Shown piece after piece: positions 1 through 6,037 of a DNA stretch of 6,344 bases. The first letter of the stretch is position 1, and each line of letters starts with the position of its first letter. The notes under the pieces were generated by a model. It worked only from the letters and a program-made list of their open reading frames with translations, was not told the DNA's origin and did not search any database. The DNA comes from Heteroruminococcus sp964369885 (lineage in GTDB: Bacteria > Bacillota > Clostridia > Oscillospirales > Ruminococcaceae), in the NCBI GenBank assembly GCA_964369885.1, contig CAYJGQ010000109.1, positions 1 through 6,344 on the forward strand, given 5' to 3'. The position numbers and the translations under genes were made by a program.

Positions 1-31
1 CCTCAGCTCTACTGCTGAAGGTTCTCTTTTT
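1..31 (+). terminator. Candidate rho-independent terminator at left edge
   Basis: Bases 1-7 (CCTCAGC) pair with 14-21 (GCTGAAGG) as a 7-bp stem with one bulged A at 19 and a 6-base loop. The T-rich run TTCTCTTTTT follows at 22-31. The T-run lies on the plus-strand side, so this would end a plus-strand gene lying left of the window and converging on spoIVB. The stem may extend beyond base 1, so its true strength is unknown. Confidence 0.35.
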
Positions 32-58
32 GCTTAGTCACACCATTTAATTTTTCTG

Positions 59-100
59 TTTACGCCAATTCTAATCTTGTTTTACGCCAAATTTACGCCA
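59..100. repeat. Three phased direct repeats of TTTACGCCA
   Basis: Exact copies of TTTACGCCA occur at 59-67, 81-89 and 92-100. Their start-to-start distances are 22 and 11 bp, about two and one DNA helical turns, so all three lie on the same face. The first two share a tenth base (A). The 11-bp slot at 70-80 does not match, so this is either a decayed 11-bp tandem repeat or a cluster of protein-binding sites. The surrounding 172 bases have no convincing gene and are AT-rich. Confidence 0.5.
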
Positions 101-172
101 TTCATTTAATAATTTATAAGATTTCCTAAGAACTTATAACAAGCAAAACCCTTTATCTATCAGTGTTTTCGC

Positions 173-1399
173 CTAATTACCTATGCTTTCAGCACTCTCA
201 AGCATATTTTCAATAAAAATTCCAAATCCGCGTGTGGGATCGTTTACAAACACATGTGTCACGGCACCTATTAGCTTTCCGCCTTGAAGTATGGGGCTGC
301 CGCTCATGCCCTGAACAATGCCGCCTGTAGTGGCAAGCAGCTCGGGGTCGGTCACCCGCACCACCATATTTTTTACGTTGGAGCTACCCGAGGTGTCAAT
401 TTTTTCAATATAGACGCTGTACTCTTTTGGCTCCGAGCCCTCCACTGTGGATAAAATTGTGGCAGGGCCGGGAGATATTTCGCTCATGGTGGCCACCGGT
501 ACCGCCTGAGCATCCAATTTCCAAAGGGTCGAGCCATTCATGTTGCCGTAAAGCCCCGTTTCGCTGTTGCCAACAAGCTCTCCCTTGTCCTGCCCAATAA
601 CAAAGCTTCCCTGCAACTCTCCGGGGGCGCCCACCTGTCCTTTACTCACGCCTGTTATATCCACCCCCACAATCTCACCACTCTCAAGCGGCATTATTTC
701 GCCTGTATCCACATCGCACACGGCATGTCCAAGCCCTGCAAAATCCCCCTGGGCAGGGTCGTAATAGGTCATGGTGCCAATACCTGCCGAGGAGTCACGC
801 ACCCAAATTCCAGCGCGCCAAACCCCATCGCTGTCCGACTGCACAGGCAAGACAGTAAGCTGGAGTAAATCCTCGCCACGCTGCACCGTCATGGGCATTT
901 CCTCGCCATCACTTTGGGCCACCAAATCCCCCACCATCTGATTTCCGTTTATTTCCTGTCCATCAATTTGCAGTATCACGTCCCCAAGTTCCAGCCCTGC
1001 ATCACGAGCAGGGTTTTGTCGTTGGCCATCTGACGGCACATCGCTCATGCCAACCACAATTACCCCCCGTGTAAACATTTTTATGCCAAACGGCTCGCCC
1101 GAGGGTACCACCATCTTGCGTTCCACCACATCCACCTGCACCGTTTTAAGCACAAGGCCTCCCGGCAGTTGAAACTGCATTTGGTAGTCACTTCCAATGT
1201 CACTTGTGACGGTAGATGTCGCTAAATCATCCTGCGCCCAGGCAAGCTCAATGCCGTAACCCGGATCAATGTTTATGCTCTCTCCCCGCACCACGGTAAT
1301 CTCTCCCGGCAAACTCATGCGCAGATGAAATAAAAAAGCTATGAGTGCACATAATACCATTGCCGAACCTAAACAAAAAAATTTCAAAATACTTTTCAT
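173..1399 (-). CDS. spoIVB: SpoIVB signalling serine protease (peptidase S55)
   Basis: 408-residue SpoIVB. In the family, this forespore-made protease crosses into the intermembrane space and cuts SpoIVFA, which releases SpoIVFB to process pro-sigma-K in the mother cell. Visible parts: an N-terminal membrane/signal segment (about residues 6-26), a PDZ domain (about 100-185, with NPARDAGLELGD near 129-140), and the S55 domain (about 195-400). The catalytic triad can be placed as His225 (GLGHAV), Asp351 and Ser366 (GMSGSP). Its spacing matches the published B. subtilis residues H236/D363/S378. The C-terminal THVFVNDPTRGFGIFIE block is typical. Length is close to the family norm of about 400-430. 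The start at 1399 was chosen over the ATG at 1420 because GGAGG lies 5 bases before it, in GGAGGTGACCATG. The stop is TAG. No clear terminator follows it on the minus strand. It lacks recN on its 5' side, unlike the usual recN-spoIVB-spo0A order. Confidence 0.96.
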   Translation of the reverse strand: MKSILKFFCLGSAMVLCALIAFLFHLRMSLPGEITVVRGESINIDPGYGIELAWAQDDLATSTVTSDIGSDYQMQFQLPGGLVLKTVQVDVVERKMVVPSGEPFGIKMFTRGVIVVGMSDVPSDGQRQNPARDAGLELGDVILQIDGQEINGNQMVGDLVAQSDGEEMPMTVQRGEDLLQLTVLPVQSDSDGVWRAGIWVRDSSAGIGTMTYYDPAQGDFAGLGHAVCDVDTGEIMPLESGEIVGVDITGVSKGQVGAPGELQGSFVIGQDKGELVGNSETGLYGNMNGSTLWKLDAQAVPVATMSEISPGPATILSTVEGSEPKEYSVYIEKIDTSGSSNVKNMVVRVTDPELLATTGGIVQGMSGSPILQGGKLIGAVTHVFVNDPTRGFGIFIENMLESAESIGN

Positions 1400-1665
1400 G
1401 GTCACCTCCGATAAACCCAAAAGGTTCAGTACTAATTTTCACCGATGCGCAGAATTTATTTAAGGCAATTCCATGTCGGTTTGAGATATTACGGCCACAT
1501 TTCCACTTCTTCACACAATTTTGCTTATATAACAGGCTGTGGGCACTTTATTTGCCACCCATGCCAACTTTTGTGCTTAATTTTTGTTTATATATACCGT
1601 TTTATTTTTTGCTCTGCAAATATAAAATAAAAGAAAGTATATCCCCATTTAAGGGAGGTCTTGAG
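1400..1665. other. Divergent intergenic region spoIVB / SLOG gene
   Basis: AT-rich stretch that must hold the promoters of both divergent genes. On the minus strand GGAGGTGACC (1401-1410) is the spoIVB ribosome binding site. On the plus strand AAGGGAGG (1651-1658) serves the SLOG gene. The plus-strand part (about 1570-1640) is very rich in T and A with several TATA-like words, but no -35/-10 pair with good spacing stands out. On the spoIVB side GGTGAAAAT resembles a sigma-F -10, but no matching -35 is seen. A small open frame inside (1445-1630) has no supporting signal. Confidence 0.5.
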
Positions 1666-2004
1666 GTGAAGGTTGCCGTTATTGGCTCACGCACCTGCGA
1701 TGTATCACTTGAATATGTGATATCCCACATTCCCGGTGGATGTACCACAATAATATCGGGTGGTGCAAAGGGTATAGACAAATTGGCGGCCGAGGCCTCG
1801 GCTCTGCTTGGTTGCGAGCTTGTGGAGTTTTTCCCCGACTACGAGCAGTTTGGCAGACGTGCCCCACTACTGCGTAATCTTGATATAATACAAAGTGCCG
1901 ATTTAGTGTTGGCTTTTTGGGATATGCAGTCCCCCGGCACACGTTACGCACTTGACCAGTGCATAAAACTTCAGGTGCCTGCACGGCTAATCCGCCTAAA
2001 ATAG
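1666..2004 (+). CDS. SLOG-fold DUF2493-like small protein
   Basis: 112-residue protein of the SLOG (SMF/DprA-LOG) Rossmann-like superfamily, near the DUF2493/YspA-type group. Visible motifs: a first strand and turn VAVIGSRTC (residues 3-11), the glycine-rich SGGAKGID (31-38) that in DprA/LOG relatives lies in the ligand-binding pocket, the PDYEQFGRRAPLLRN block (57-71), and ADLVLAFWDMQSPGT (78-92), matching the family's FWDG-S-GT signature. Members are thought to bind nucleotides or nucleotide-derived ligands; no substrate can be named. The start is GTG, because AAGGGAGG ends 7 bases before it; the open frame extends further upstream but without an equivalent signal. It is cytosolic, with no membrane segment. 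It is transcribed divergently from spoIVB across 266 bp and ends at its own terminator, so it is probably monocistronic. Family assignment is firm; function is unknown. Confidence 0.88.
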   Translation: MKVAVIGSRTCDVSLEYVISHIPGGCTTIISGGAKGIDKLAAEASALLGCELVEFFPDYEQFGRRAPLLRNLDIIQSADLVLAFWDMQSPGTRYALDQCIKLQVPARLIRLK

Positions 2005-2071
2005 CCCCAGCCCTTATAGAAAAAAGTTTACCATCACCTGTTTTTATAACTAAATACCCACAACCACTACG

Positions 2072-2110
2072 CAGACTGACGGCTCACGGCCGACAGTCTG
2101 ATTTTTTATT
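2072..2110 (+). terminator. Rho-independent terminator of the SLOG gene
   Basis: Strong hairpin: CAGACTG (2072-2078) pairs with CAGTCTG (2094-2100). Across one A/A mismatch, CGGC (2080-2083) pairs with GCCG (2089-2092), leaving the 5-base loop TCACG. ATTTTTTATT follows directly (2101-2110). The T-run is on the plus-strand side only, so it ends the SLOG gene 67 bases upstream. It abuts the stop codon of the convergent DUF4363 gene and has no T-run in that direction. Confidence 0.9.
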
Positions 2111-2489
2111 ATAAAAAGCCTGTAAGCCCCGGCGATTCAAATTCCAATACGCTAATCAGTAACACCTCTATTTCCTCAAGGCCGGCCGCAAGTTCGGCTC
2201 GCTCCTCCCAGCGTGCCATCGCCGGCAGACGTGATGCCACCTCGGTTATACTCTCCAGCTGATCATGCCGCACCAGCCTACTCCACACCCGTTCGGTGGT
2301 AATCCATTTATCACACAGCTCTAAACAAAGCTTCTCAAGCTGTTGGGGCGTGGCATCGTCCACCTGCTGTTCTATCTCGCTTATATTTTTTAGTAGCGCC
2401 TGCCCATTGCTGTTTAAAAGGCGCAACGAATATATGTTAAATAGCGACAACATGGCTAAAATTACCCCTGCTATTACCACCCTCCTCAT
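2109..2489 (-). CDS. DUF4363 family membrane-anchored protein
   Basis: 126-residue protein matching the DUF4363 pattern. It has one N-terminal membrane segment (about residues 5-24, VIAGVILAMLSLFNIYSL) and then an all-helical, charged domain expected outside the cytoplasm. The W-x8-W and RHDQLESITEVASRL region (about 62-88) is the best family signature. No catalytic residues are apparent. The start was taken as the ATG whose first bases form ATGA with the stop of the upstream DUF421 gene (4-base overlap, 2486-2489). This implies translational coupling; the local ribosome site (GGTGAAAAG) is weak. A longer in-frame reading would run 23 codons into DUF421 and lacks a signal. DUF4363 genes commonly sit next to DUF421 genes in Clostridia, so the two products probably form one membrane complex (inference). 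Function is not known. Confidence 0.82.
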   Translation of the reverse strand: MRRVVIAGVILAMLSLFNIYSLRLLNSNGQALLKNISEIEQQVDDATPQQLEKLCLELCDKWITTERVWSRLVRHDQLESITEVASRLPAMARWEERAELAAGLEEIEVLLISVLEFESPGLTGFL

Positions 2490-3190
2490 GAGCTTTTCAC
2501 CGCAGGACGGCCGGTGCGCTCCTTGGGAACAATAAGGTATTCCCCGTTTTGATCGCATATCATCAAAAACACATCCTTTAGCAAGATTTTTTCATTGGAT
2601 AACTGCCTACACAACCAATCGTCGTTTAATTTGCAGTTTCGCAGTGCCCCCGGGTTTAGCTCGCCGTCACTTATCACGGCCTCGGGGGGTGGGCATTGTG
2701 TGGGGGGTGGTTCAAGGCCTATCATGTCGGGCGATAGATTGCGGGCATTAAATTTTTGCAGTACCGAAAGTTTGCCATTTGTCTCAACGATGGCATACTC
2801 CACCTCGCGCAGATCAAACACCTCGTTTTGGCGCAGTTCCTCCATCAAATCATCCAAGGAAAAACGCAGATCCCGCAGATTTTGCTCAATCAATTTCCCC
2901 TGCTCAACCACCACAATTGGGCGGCCCGATATTAGCCGTCTTGCCCAGCGGTATTTCAGCGAAAACCACGAAATAAAAATTTCAAAGCAGACAAGTAGCA
3001 GTATTGGGGTAATGCCTCCTATTAGCGGAACACCGGTGTCCTCAATTGGTAACGTGGCAATGTTAGAAACAAGGATGGTCACCACAAGCTCGGAGGGTTG
3101 CAGTTCCCCCAGCTGACGTTTGCCCATAAGCCTTAGACCAAACACAATGATTAAATACAAAATAAGGGTGCGAATTGACAGCATTATCAC
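2486..3190 (-). CDS. DUF421 (YetF-like) membrane protein
   Basis: 234-residue DUF421 protein. Three N-terminal membrane segments (about residues 5-22, 33-50 and 54-77) include the typical GKRQLGELQPSELVVTILVS stretch (23-42). A soluble domain follows, with the family core GRPIVVVEQGKL (89-100), LDDLMEELRQNEVFDLREV (112-130) and the AIVETNGKLSVLQK strand pair (133-146). After a proline-rich linker (160-169, PPPTQCPPPE) there is a further C-terminal piece (about 171-225). The start is GTG, with AAAGGTGGG ending 7 bases before it; an ATG two codons later is the alternative. B. subtilis relatives such as YetF and the 2Duf protein of spoVA2mob are spore membrane proteins linked to spore resistance and permeability. 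A similar role here is inference, supported by the neighbours and the promoter. It is first in an operon with DUF4363. Confidence 0.93.
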   Translation of the reverse strand: MIMLSIRTLILYLIIVFGLRLMGKRQLGELQPSELVVTILVSNIATLPIEDTGVPLIGGITPILLLVCFEIFISWFSLKYRWARRLISGRPIVVVEQGKLIEQNLRDLRFSLDDLMEELRQNEVFDLREVEYAIVETNGKLSVLQKFNARNLSPDMIGLEPPPTQCPPPEAVISDGELNPGALRNCKLNDDWLCRQLSNEKILLKDVFLMICDQNGEYLIVPKERTGRPAVKSS

Positions 3191-3205
3191 AAATCATCCC
3201 ACCTT

Positions 3206-3222
3206 TCACAAAATTATTGTGA
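3206..3222. promoter_or_regulatory. Operator-like 17-bp palindrome
   Basis: TCACAA (3206-3211) and TTGTGA (3217-3222) are perfect inverted arms around AATTA. The palindrome covers the candidate -10 box and start point of the DUF421 promoter and ends next to its ribosome binding site. A repressor bound here would block transcription. The regulator is unknown, and chance occurrence in an AT-rich region cannot be excluded. Confidence 0.3.
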
Positions 3223-3244
3223 TACACATTTTGCCACCTTATAC
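3215..3244 (-). promoter_or_regulatory. Candidate sigma-G promoter of DUF421-DUF4363
   Basis: Reading the minus strand, GTATA (3244-3240) fits the forespore sigma-F/sigma-G -35 consensus GHATR fully. After an 18-base spacer, CACAATA (3221-3215) fits the sigma-G -10 consensus CATNHTA at six of seven positions (C for T at the third). Transcription would start near 3208, giving a short leader of about 18 bases that begins close to the ribosome binding site. That shortness is the main doubt. Confidence 0.42.
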
Positions 3245-3275
3245 CATCAACCTAAGTTTTTGCCATATCCTTTTA

Positions 3276-3323
3276 CCAGCACGCCCCCAGCGCCACTTTT
3301 TTACATAAACCCCACCGTGCTGG
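3276..3323. repeat. 8-bp inverted repeat in divergent promoter region
   Basis: CCAGCACG (3276-3283) and CGTGCTGG (3316-3323) are perfect inverted copies separated by 32 bases, with starts 40 bp apart. They lie midway between the DUF421 and gerA operons. No T-run follows in either direction, so this is not an obvious terminator. It could be a split binding site or a chance match. Confidence 0.35.
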
Positions 3324-3417
3324 GCAAAATCAAAGTAAAAAGATGCAAACATTAGGGCGAATATCTGCATCAACTATTTAGTTTATCATTACTCACGCCT
3401 CAAAAGGAGCGAGCGAA

Positions 3418-4983
3418 ATGTCAAACAGTGATAAAAATCAATCAACCTACCATCCCCCAACAACACCACCCGGCGACGGCCTGCCCCTGTGTGATAGTCT
3501 TGCCCAAAACATTGTAACACTGCGCAGTATTTGCTCAAATTCCATGGATCTTGTAATACGACAGTTTGAGGTATCGGGGCTTTCGGTGGCGCTTGTGCTG
3601 TGTGAGGGCATGTTTAATCACGTTACACTGGGCCGCATGGTCATAACCCCACTTACCGAGCTAAATCTTCGTGACCCCTCCCCAAACGCACTGCTAAACT
3701 GGGTGCGCTACAAGGGGGTGTTGGCGGCCGACAAGGGTGAAATACGCACATTCACAGAGCTGTATCGCTTTATTTCTTCGGGTTTTGCGGTAATACTAAT
3801 AGACGGTTTGCCCCTTGGGGTAACCCTTGGGCTTCAGGGGTTTTCCTTTCGCTCGGTGTCCGAGCCATCGGGAGAGGTAAATTTGCGTGGTTCAAGGGAG
3901 GGGTTTACCGAGCCACTGCGCATAAATATGACCCTAATTCGTCGACGTGTAAAATCTCCCTCCCTCTGCTTTGAGCCCACAACTGTGGGTAGCAAGAGCA
4001 AAACCGATGTCTGCATAGTTTATATGAAAGATTCGGTATCGCAGGATCTTTTGCAGGCGGTGCGCCGTGCGCTATCAAGTGTTGATATAGATTTGGTGCT
4101 GGATTCGGGGTACCTTCAGCCATATCTTGAGGGGCGCCCGCTTTCTTTTTTTTCACGGGTGGGCACCACCGAGCGTCCCGACACCCTTTGTGCCAAAATA
4201 AACGAGGGGCGCATAGCACTGCTTTTGGACGGAAGTCCCATGGCCCTTATCCTGCCCTATATGTTCACCGAACATTTTCAAAGCTTTGATGACTACGCCA
4301 TGCGCCCCTACTACGCTCTTTTTATTCGCACACTTAAATATTTATCGTTTTTTCTGACAATACTTCTCCCCGGGCTATATGTTGCGGTGGGCACACATCA
4401 TCCCCAACTGCTACCCCACACACTGCTGTATAATGTTGCCTCCTCGGTGCAGTTCACCCCATTTTCCATGATGACCGAGGCACTGCTAATTCATCTAATA
4501 TACGAAATCATGCGGGAGGCCGGCCTACGCCTGCCCCGCCCTATTGGCCACGCCGTAAGCATAGCCGGCGGTCTTGTCATAGGAGATGTTGCGGTCAGGG
4601 CAGGGCTTGTGGGCACCCCACTTATAATGGTGCTGGCCCTCACGGCCATAAGCTCATTTGTAATACCCACCTTGTATCAGTCCATGACGGTACTGCGCTT
4701 TGGGTTTATTCTTGTGGGTGGTGGTTTTGGTATGTTCGGCATTTCGCTTTGCTTTGCACTTGTGCTTTGTAACCTCTGCTCGCTTGAGAGCTACGGCATA
4801 CCCCTTACCGCCCCCACCAGCCCATTTTCATCCTTTGCACTGCGCGATGTACTTCTGCGCAAAAGCTGGAAAGAGCTGGGCAAACAAATTTTGCAGGTGG
4901 GGCATCTGCCGGGCTCGGTCCGGAATACACCCCCAAAAAAGGAGACAAAAAATGCGGATACAAATGGGAGAAAAACTGATTGA
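3418..4983 (+). CDS. gerAA: GerA-family germinant receptor subunit A
   Basis: 521-residue GerAA/GerKA-type subunit. In the family it sits in the spore inner membrane with GerAB and GerAC and is thought to form the oligomeric, channel-like part that responds to nutrient germinants. Visible parts: a soluble N-terminal region (about 20-300) with the signature SEPSGEVNLRGSREGFTEPL (148-167), then NMTLIRRRVKSP (170-181). Next comes GTTERPDTLCAK-INEGRIALLLDGSP (249-274), and FQSFDDY (287-293). Membrane segments lie at about 305-325, 336-360, 378-398, 400-420 and 426-453. The SLESYGIPLTAPTSPF block (455-470) and a basic, hydrophilic tail close the protein. Length is slightly above the B. subtilis GerAA size of about 480; the extra is in the two ends. 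AAGGAG (3404-3409) lies 8 bases before the ATG. It is first in a gerAA-gerAB-gerAC operon and overlaps gerAB by 32 bases. The symbol denotes the family; which germinant it serves is unknown. Confidence 0.95.
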   Translation: MSNSDKNQSTYHPPTTPPGDGLPLCDSLAQNIVTLRSICSNSMDLVIRQFEVSGLSVALVLCEGMFNHVTLGRMVITPLTELNLRDPSPNALLNWVRYKGVLAADKGEIRTFTELYRFISSGFAVILIDGLPLGVTLGLQGFSFRSVSEPSGEVNLRGSREGFTEPLRINMTLIRRRVKSPSLCFEPTTVGSKSKTDVCIVYMKDSVSQDLLQAVRRALSSVDIDLVLDSGYLQPYLEGRPLSFFSRVGTTERPDTLCAKINEGRIALLLDGSPMALILPYMFTEHFQSFDDYAMRPYYALFIRTLKYLSFFLTILLPGLYVAVGTHHPQLLPHTLLYNVASSVQFTPFSMMTEALLIHLIYEIMREAGLRLPRPIGHAVSIAGGLVIGDVAVRAGLVGTPLIMVLALTAISSFVIPTLYQSMTVLRFGFILVGGGFGMFGISLCFALVLCNLCSLESYGIPLTAPTSPFSSFALRDVLLRKSWKELGKQILQVGHLPGSVRNTPPKKETKNADTNGRKTD

Positions 4984-6037
4984 CCAAAAACAACTGCTCA
5001 TACTTCTTGTGGTGTCCCGCATGGCATCACTAACCGCATTTTCGCCCGCCGCCGGCGCTGTGGAGGGCACAGCGGTACTGCTTTCCCAAATACCCTCGCT
5101 AATAATCCAGCTACTACTATTACTACCCGCATGGTGGGTGGTGGGGCGTTGGGGTGGCAGCGATCTTTTGGACTGCATGGTAAGCCAAAACGCAACCTTG
5201 GGAAAACCCGTAGTACTGCTTTGCTGGCTATTTTGTCTTTATCAAACCGCCAGCGGCATATTCTCCCAAGCCCAGTTTCAAACCACCACACTCTACCCGG
5301 GTGACTCCCCCCTACCCCTAATAATCGCCCTATTGGTGGGGGTGGGTTACATGGTTTATTTGGGCCTTGAGGGTACGGCTCGGCTCTCGCTTTGGGCCTT
5401 TTGCCTCTTTGCCATACTAATTGTGGCCATAACCCTTCCCACGCTACATCTTATAAACCCACTAAACCTGCGCTCCCCCCTTGCAAATGGTGTGGGTGAG
5501 GTGTTGTGGGCCGCCTGGCGCACAGCCCTGCAAAGCCCCGAGCTTGCCGCCGCTGTACTCCTAATGCCGGTGGTTCGCGGCAAAGCCGGCCGCTTTAGCG
5601 CCATTGCCTGCGGTGTTTGGACCCTGCTTTTATCGGCCATCACATTTTTAATCCTTGGTGTGCTCGGAAACTTTGCGGCCACACGTCCCTACCCCATGTA
5701 TGCCCTATCGGCCGTTGGGGGCAGTCCCACCTCCTCCCACATGGAGGCATTTTACACAGCGGCCTGGGTATTTCTTGCCCTTATTCGGGCCGCAATGTTT
5801 TTGTGGCTGGGCATGCGTTGTGGTAGCATTATGCTTGGGGGTACAAAGCATGTATTTTGGATAAATTTGCTGTCGGCCGGAGCCATGTCTATCATTGTAT
5901 TTTTGTATGTATCTATACCCCAAACCTTTATGCTTGGGGCGTTATCCTCCGGGGTGGTGGTACTGCTACTGCCGGTTTCGGCCCTCGTTTTGGGCAAAGG
6001 TTTTGTAAAGGAGGACAACCGCTATGGCCAGTCTTAG
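4952..6037 (+). CDS. gerAB: GerAB-family spore permease subunit
   Basis: 361-residue spore permease of the APC transporter superfamily. In B. subtilis GerA this subunit binds the amino-acid germinant. About ten membrane segments are seen, at roughly residues 13-33, 42-63, 85-103, 121-138, 146-168, 191-208, 216-240, 268-288, 303-320 and 328-347. The typical YPMYALSAVGG (248-257) and HMEAFYTAAWVF (263-274) regions fit the family. The usual length is about 360. The start at 4952 was chosen because GGAG (4941-4944) lies 7 bases before it; the open frame extends further left only inside gerAA. A second ATG at 4964 is possible. The gene begins 32 bases before the gerAA stop, in another frame, and ends 14 bases inside gerAC, so the three are probably translated from one transcript. 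The germinant cannot be predicted from these residues. Confidence 0.94.
   Translation: MRIQMGEKLIDQKQLLILLVVSRMASLTAFSPAAGAVEGTAVLLSQIPSLIIQLLLLLPAWWVVGRWGGSDLLDCMVSQNATLGKPVVLLCWLFCLYQTASGIFSQAQFQTTTLYPGDSPLPLIIALLVGVGYMVYLGLEGTARLSLWAFCLFAILIVAITLPTLHLINPLNLRSPLANGVGEVLWAAWRTALQSPELAAAVLLMPVVRGKAGRFSAIACGVWTLLLSAITFLILGVLGNFAATRPYPMYALSAVGGSPTSSHMEAFYTAAWVFLALIRAAMFLWLGMRCGSIMLGGTKHVFWINLLSAGAMSIIVFLYVSIPQTFMLGALSSGVVVLLLPVSALVLGKGFVKEDNRYGQS

Noticed and set aside
106..140. AT-rich hairpin (ATAAG/CTTAT) as the spoIVB terminator
   Set aside because: The stem is short, AT-only at its base with a bulge, and no T-run follows on the minus strand.
1445..1630. 61-codon open frame in the spoIVB/SLOG intergenic region
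   Set aside because: No ribosome binding site of note, odd aromatic/cysteine-rich composition, and it sits where promoters are expected.
1345..1665. Upstream extension of the SLOG reading frame
   Set aside because: It adds 107 residues of low-complexity, non-homologous sequence overlapping the start of spoIVB, while AAGGGAGG 7 bases before the GTG at 1666 gives the family-like N-terminus.
2595..3116. 173-codon open frame on the plus strand opposite DUF421
   Set aside because: Composition is serine/arginine-rich with no family resemblance or ribosome site, and it lies wholly antisense to a clear DUF421 gene.
3335..3393. Forespore promoter for gerAA (GTAAA-16-GGCGAATAT, GCAAA-18-CATCAAC, or CATTACT near 3387)
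   Set aside because: Each candidate has at least one mismatch in both boxes or wrong spacing, and they compete with one another, so none is secure enough to annotate. A sigma-G promoter is expected here from family knowledge only.
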